64,000 bases of DNA from Paenibacillus_F sp047238265 (GTDB lineage: Bacteria; Bacillota; Bacilli; Paenibacillales; NBRC-103111). The notes beneath the pieces are model-generated. The model saw nothing but the letters and a program-made list of their open reading frames with translations. It made no database searches and was not told the DNA's origin. The stretch's first letter is position 1; each line of letters opens with the position of its first letter. The position numbers were made by a program, and so were the translations under genes. The stretch is from positions 2,232,001-2,296,000 of the forward strand of contig NZ_JBDFMM010000001.1 of assembly GCF_047238265.1 (NCBI RefSeq), read 5' to 3'. Shown piece by piece: positions 60,205 to 64,000 of this stretch.

Positions 60205-61089
60205 TTACATCGGGGTCGGCTCGACGTGCACATGCACATGACCGACCTTGTGCTTGCGGAGCATCCGCTGCTCCACATCTTCCGCGATATCGTGGCTCTG
60301 GGCGACGGTAAGCCGGCAGTCCACGACGATCACGACGTCGAGCAGCACCTGGTTGCCGTGAACGCGGGCTCTGACGTCTTCGATTCCTTCCACACCGGGT
60401 GTTCCGGCAATCGTCTGTTTATAGAGCACGAGCTTCTTATCGTCGAAGCCGTCCGTTAACGCGTGGGCGGCATCGATGAAAATGCCCCAGGCCGTTTTGC
60501 AGATCAGAAAGGCTACGAGAACGGCGGCAACGGGATCGAGCCAGGGAAGCCCGAGCCGCGCTCCGATAATGCCCGCGAAAGCGGCCAGGCTGACGAAAGC
60601 GTCCGAGCGGTTGTCATAAGCGGCGGCCAGCAGCGCTTTGTTGTTGATCCTGCGGGCAAGCCGGATATTGTACGCGTACACGCCGTACATAACGGCCGCG
60701 CACAGCAAAGCGACCCACGCGGCGAGCATGCCGGGGGCTTCCAGCTTCGGGCCCGCGAAAGAGCCGGCCGCCTGAATGAATACTTGTATGCCGACGGCAA
60801 ACATGATAAAGGAAGCGACGAGCGCCGCAATGGTCTCGGCACGGAAATGGCCGTAAGGGTGATCGCTGTCGGGCGGCTTGCGGGAGATCCGCAGGCCGAT
60901 CAGGACAGCCACGGAAGCGATGAGATCGGTGGCGTTATTAAGGCCGTCGGCCGTGAGCGCTTCCGAACCGGCCCGGTATCCGATGCCGAGTTTAAGCACG
61001 GTCAGTGCGATATAGGCGACAATGGATGTCCACGCACCCCGTTCGCCTTGTTTTAAATCGTTATATGCGTCCACTTGCGCTGCCTCCAT
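60205..61089 (-). CDS. Cation diffusion facilitator, MneP/MneS-like
   Basis: A 294-residue CDF exporter with six membrane helices and a cytoplasmic C-terminal domain. The metal-site helices read ADGLNNATD (TM2) and YDNRSDAFVSL (TM5). This Asn-rich TM2 motif, rather than HxxxD, is what I recall for the Mn(II) exporters MneP and MneS of Bacillus subtilis. The C-terminal domain (about 205-290, DVRARVHGNQVLLDVVIVVD) ends in a His-rich VGHVHVHVEP. It exports divalent metal in exchange for protons; Mn is the likely substrate. Confidence 0.88.
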   Translation of the reverse strand: MEAAQVDAYNDLKQGERGAWTSIVAYIALTVLKLGIGYRAGSEALTADGLNNATDLIASVAVLIGLRISRKPPDSDHPYGHFRAETIAALVASFIMFAVGIQVFIQAAGSFAGPKLEAPGMLAAWVALLCAAVMYGVYAYNIRLARRINNKALLAAAYDNRSDAFVSLAAFAGIIGARLGLPWLDPVAAVLVAFLICKTAWGIFIDAAHALTDGFDDKKLVLYKQTIAGTPGVEGIEDVRARVHGNQVLLDVVIVVDCRLTVAQSHDIAEDVEQRMLRKHKVGHVHVHVEPTPM

Positions 61090-61419
61090 AGCCCTGCTTA
61101 GTTCTGGACTTCTATCGTACCGGACGATAACCGTGTGGGTCTAGAGAAACAGTGTTGACCAGCGGCTGAAAACATGGGCGGGGTCCACTATGTTGGTTCG
61201 GGACAACTTTCGCGGGAGCGCAGGCAGCGGGCTGTTCCGGCACTTATTCGCCGGGGGGTGGAATGAAACCGAAAAATTCTTTACAATAGGGTAAGGTATT
61301 TAACCCCGCGAAATTTCAGATAGCGTTGTTTTGATAGAAAATGAGCCGGCTGCTTGCAAGCCGGTCTACAAACAGGGTTACGCAAAAGGTTGTATTTTGA
61401 CCGGTTAGGAGGTATCAGC
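61090..61419 (+). other. Divergent intergenic region
   Basis: 330 bases between the CDF gene and the frameshifted lipoprotein gene. A TACAAT -10-like box lies near 61283 but lacks a clear -35. No riboswitch (including the Mn class) and no coding frame was recognised. Confidence 0.35.
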
Positions 61420-62654
61420 ATGATTCGCAGAAGCACTCTGCTCCTGATAGGCCTGCTTATGGCAGGATTGTTAAGCGGTTGCCTCAGTACGGACAGCAGC
61501 AAAGAGGCCGGTGCGCCTCAGGCGCCGGTACCGACGGCGACTCCCGAACCGCAGCCGACGGTCAAGCCGGGGCCGGACACCAAGAAGGATACCCCTTCGG
61601 AGTTCCAGATCCAGACCAGGCTGCTCGATTTTCATCTGATCGATGATAGGACAGGCTACGCCTGGGGCGTGACGAACGAGTCTTTACGCATGTACCGGAC
61701 GCTGGACGGCGGGCAGACCTGGCAGAACGTGTCTCCTCCGTCAGCCGGTAATTTCAAGTTCTCACCGGGCTACGGACAGGCTATTTCCTTCCTGGACAAG
61801 CAGAGGGGATGGATCGTCCGCAGCGACATGGAGGGCAGAAAGACCACCATCTGGCAGACGGAGAACGGGGAGGAAGCTGGAAAGCCGCCGAGCTGCCCGA
61901 ACAGATGAACCCGGTCGTACTGGATTTTCAGACGCCGCAGAACGGCTGGATGCTCAGCATCACCGACCCGTCCAAGGCCGATTCCGGCCACGTCCTGTAC
62001 TCCACTTCCAACGGGGGATCAACCTGGCAGCGGACAGCCGATGCCGATCTTCCCCAGGAAGGGACCATTACCGGACTGACTTTTCAGAATCTGCGGACAG
62101 GCTGGCTGTCCATGGAAGTGAAAGGACAGCCGAAAATGTACCGGAGCGAGGACGGCGGACGGACGTGGAAAGAAAGCAAAGTAATCGCCAGTGCCCGGAG
62201 CAGCGAAGCCTGCGAGGTGGTGGACGTGCTGCAGCCCGTTTTCTTCGGGTCGGACCGGAGCAAAGGCTGGATTCCGTTCAGCTGTCCGAGCAGCGAGGCG
62301 GATCAGTTTCACGGTTTATTTACCGACGACGGAGGCGTCAATTGGAGTTACGCGCCTTTCAAAGTCGGAACCGACAAAGAGTCCAACGCGTTCACTCTGC
62401 CTTTTTTCCTGAGTGAGACGGACGGATGGTACCTGGATAAAAATATCGTGTATCACTCGACCGACAGAGGCAAAACGTGGGCACCTCTGAGCGAGGATAA
62501 GATCTTGTCGAGAACGTGGAGCAAATACCCTCAGTTGACCCAGCTCCAATTTATTTCGGAAAATGTGGGCTGGATTCTTCTCGAAACGAAGGATCAGAAG
62601 AGATCCGTTCTGGTGCAGACCAAAGACGGCGGCAAATCGTGGTCCGTTTTATAA
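61420..62654 (+). pseudogene. Frameshifted Asp-box (YCF48-like) lipoprotein
   Basis: Two plus-strand frames form one 412-codon gene with one base missing. The first frame (from ATG 61420, TTAGGAGGT upstream) has a lipoprotein signal with LSGC, a Pro/Thr linker and reads to WQTENG. At the GGGG run 61867-61870 the frame slips; restoring one G gives NGGGSWKAAELPEQ and reading continues to 62654. Repeated Asp-boxes (SNGGSTW, EDGGRTW, TDRGKTW, KDGGKSW) mark a beta-propeller like YCF48 or sialidase-type proteins. A homopolymer slip may be real, phase-variable or a sequencing error. Confidence 0.82.
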
Positions 62655-62701
62655 AAAAATAAGGCTATGTTCATTTTCAATGTTAATGTTCAACCAAAAA
62701 T

Positions 62702-62727
62702 ATAACCGCCCTGTAAAGGGCGGTTAT
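62702..62727. terminator. Bidirectional terminator
   Basis: ATAACCGCCC-TGTAAA-GGGCGGTTAT, a perfect ten-pair stem, with T runs on both strands. Confidence 0.85.
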
Positions 62728-62735
62728 TAACTTTT

Positions 62736-63215
62736 TCAGACCGTCAAATCATTTTCTGATTTTATGTGAATCGCTTCTTGCAAAAGCCGTTGAAGGACAG
62801 CGGCAAAAAAAGCGATAACCAACGAAGAAAAAATGATAAGGAGTCCCAATAAACCAATAGGAGGGTCAACTTTCTTCGCAATAAAATGAATGAGCGGCAT
62901 GCCTAATACATATAAACTGCTGATGGTAATCGCACAATGTTTTATATTCTTTAATGCATGTACGGATAAGGTTGAAAATGATTTGCTTTTATCCATATAA
63001 CGCAAAAGATTGAAAGCTTGATAGAGAGCAAAATAGAAAGGGATAGCCGCTCCATACATAAGGATGAAAACGAAATATTTCACTGAAGCGATATTCGGGT
63101 ATGATTCGGATGCGAAATTCGCTACATGAGGCACTAAAAATATACACAGAGCAAGAACTGGAATCCCCATAAGAATGACCGCTAATTTTAAAAACAATGT
63201 GGGTGCTTTTTCCAT
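62736..63215 (-). CDS. DUF2975 membrane protein (second of a tandem pair)
   Basis: A 159-residue protein with four membrane helices: residues 8-30, 45-68, 92-112 and 120-142. The DUF2975 pattern (LRYMDKSKSFSTLSVHALKNIKHCAI) lies between helices 2 and 3. Function unknown; family members are often paired with a small Xre-type regulator, which is absent here. Its ATG directly follows the stop of the upstream paralogue, with GAGGTG before it, so the two are translationally coupled. Confidence 0.87.
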   Translation of the reverse strand: MEKAPTLFLKLAVILMGIPVLALCIFLVPHVANFASESYPNIASVKYFVFILMYGAAIPFYFALYQAFNLLRYMDKSKSFSTLSVHALKNIKHCAITISSLYVLGMPLIHFIAKKVDPPIGLLGLLIIFSSLVIAFFAAVLQRLLQEAIHIKSENDLTV

Positions 63216-63698
63216 TTATAACACCTCTTTTTTATCCAGAAAATTTCTGATTGGTTTTTGAAGAACTTCTAAAATGGCTGCAACTATACTTGTTGCAAAA
63301 ATAGCCATTAGACTTAGCGATATCGGACCCGCCGCGTCATCTCCTGTGGTTTTAGCAAGCACCTTTAAGTATGCTATCACTAACAAAATGAAGAAGATGA
63401 TTGTAAAGGCACATCTCTTTATCACCTTCAAAGATTTAAGGGATACCTCGGAGAAAGCGTTGTTCCTTTCGATATAAGTTAATAGCTTAAACACATGATA
63501 CAATGCGACAGAAAACGTCATACAGATTCCATACGCGCATACTAAAAGGGGATAAACCTGGTAATGGTAATCCGGATTTGCTAGGGCATCTCTCCTCGTT
63601 GCTGCAGGCAACCAATAGACACACAAAGCAAGCACTGCAATTCCAGCGAGAAAAATAATTACCTTTAAGAAAATGGTTGAACCTTGTTTAACATTCAT
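63216..63698 (-). CDS. DUF2975 membrane protein (first of a tandem pair)
   Basis: A 160-residue protein with the same four-helix plan and motif (LLTYIERNNAFSEVSLKSLKVIKRCAF). It is clearly a paralogue of its downstream partner: both start with a charged residue, LxLxLxVIxxAGIxVLALCVxxxP, and both carry the same loop. The two are more AT-rich than the rest of the window, which would suit acquisition from elsewhere. GAGGTG precedes the ATG on the minus strand. Confidence 0.87.
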   Translation of the reverse strand: MNVKQGSTIFLKVIIFLAGIAVLALCVYWLPAATRRDALANPDYHYQVYPLLVCAYGICMTFSVALYHVFKLLTYIERNNAFSEVSLKSLKVIKRCAFTIIFFILLVIAYLKVLAKTTGDDAAGPISLSLMAIFATSIVAAILEVLQKPIRNFLDKKEVL

Positions 63699-63798
63699 TT
63701 AAAGCACCTCACTTATTTATGACAACATGATTTTAGCATGTGATATATCGTTTTACAATAATTCTATATTGTATTTTATTATATTGTTATTGAAATTT
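63699..63798. other. AT-rich spacer upstream of DUF2975 genes
   Basis: A very AT-rich stretch that should carry the minus-strand promoter of the DUF2975 pair. I see a TATAAT-like segment around 63775-63785 but no dependable -35. Confidence 0.3.
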
Positions 63799-63986
63799 TC
63801 ACAAGAAATAAGTCTCGTCCATTTCGACAATACCTTGGAATGCTTCGGTCAGGACCTTTTTTAGCGCAGCAAGAAACTAATATATTGGCCGAAACGTACG
63901 ACGACTCTATTAGGACAATGCGGGCAGACCAGTCCCTTTTTGTGCTTTTGCTCTTGAATCTCATCAATTACTCGAATAGGTTCCAT
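63799..63986 (-). pseudogene. Remnant of an IS1595-type (ISXO2-like) transposase
   Basis: From an ATG at 63986 the minus strand reads MEPIRVIDEIQEQK, then a zinc ribbon start CPHCPNRVVVRFGQY, and stops at 63861. One frame over, the sequence continues EAFQGIVEMDETYF and stops at 63799. These are the two landmark pieces of IS1595-family transposases, the ribbon and the first catalytic Asp, but the ~60 residues between them and everything after are missing. No terminal inverted repeats were found. It is a short, dead fragment. Confidence 0.72.
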
Positions 63987-64000
63987 ATCCTAAGATTTAA

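Noticed and set aside
63779..63967. Minus-strand 62-codon frame at the right edge
   Set aside because: It reads the wrong frame of the transposase remnant; the other two frames carry the recognisable transposase motifs.

Overview
The window looks like chromosomal DNA of a Firmicute of the Paenibacillus type. This is inference from several things seen together: strong AGGAGG ribosome sites with frequent TTG and GTG starts, GC in the mid-50s with AT-rich promoters, a KapB homologue, a YezD/OscA protein, DUF6382-FHA and DUF5702 proteins in a tad locus, LysM-CAP and SLH cell-wall proteins, and two c-di-AMP (ydaO/yuaA type) riboswitches. No rRNA, tRNA or CRISPR array was found. It carries about 58 genes, three of them frameshifted, plus one insertion-sequence remnant.

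Layout. 1-7744: the distal half of a tad (Flp/type IVb pilus) locus: TadB end, TadC, Flp prepilin, two TadE-like pseudopilins, a DUF5702 TadG-like protein, TadV prepilin peptidase and a membrane FHA protein. 7815-16477: a Dabb protein, a c-di-AMP riboswitch-controlled LysM-CAP protein, an M42 peptidase, two adjacent ABC-F ATPases (Uup/YfmR and YkpA types), a thioredoxin-like protein and KapB. 16678-21558: a frameshifted secreted TIM-barrel protein, a Gfo/Idh/MocA oxidoreductase, a TRIC-family channel and a copper-amine-oxidase-N-like secreted protein. 21874-25430: three small unknown proteins ahead of a MoxR AAA/VWA pair. 25591-28729: PurT, an acyl-CoA thioesterase, an AIM24 protein and a small protein. 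28891-34172: a sulfate ABC transporter operon with an alpha/beta hydrolase and a YezD/OscA protein. 34395-44774: an NCS2 purine permease, hydrolase, aldehyde dehydrogenase, fumarase/aspartase, a YdcF-like protein, and a divergent SgrR-type regulator and SDR. 44864-51222: small proteins, a frameshifted FUSC transporter, a TrkA-C membrane protein and a YcdB/YcdC-SLH protein. 51647-54114: an acyltransferase and a zinc-ribbon/DoxX cluster that share a divergent promoter region with Fnr/Crp-type boxes. 54375-58194: a second c-di-AMP riboswitch in front of a barrel-deficient enolase-superfamily protein, then L-lactate dehydrogenase, and a DeoR/HAD pair. 58784-64000: cysteine dioxygenase, a membrane protein, a CDF exporter, a frameshifted Asp-box lipoprotein, two DUF2975 proteins and an IS1595-type transposase remnant.

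The most interesting signals are: three perfect TGTGA-N6-TCACA sites, two of them about 41-42 bases upstream of inferred start points on divergent promoters; a c-di-AMP riboswitch whose gene lacks the usual enolase-superfamily catalytic region; the unannotated small-protein operon before MoxR/VWA; a structured leader before a small unknown gene; and three independent single-base frameshifts.
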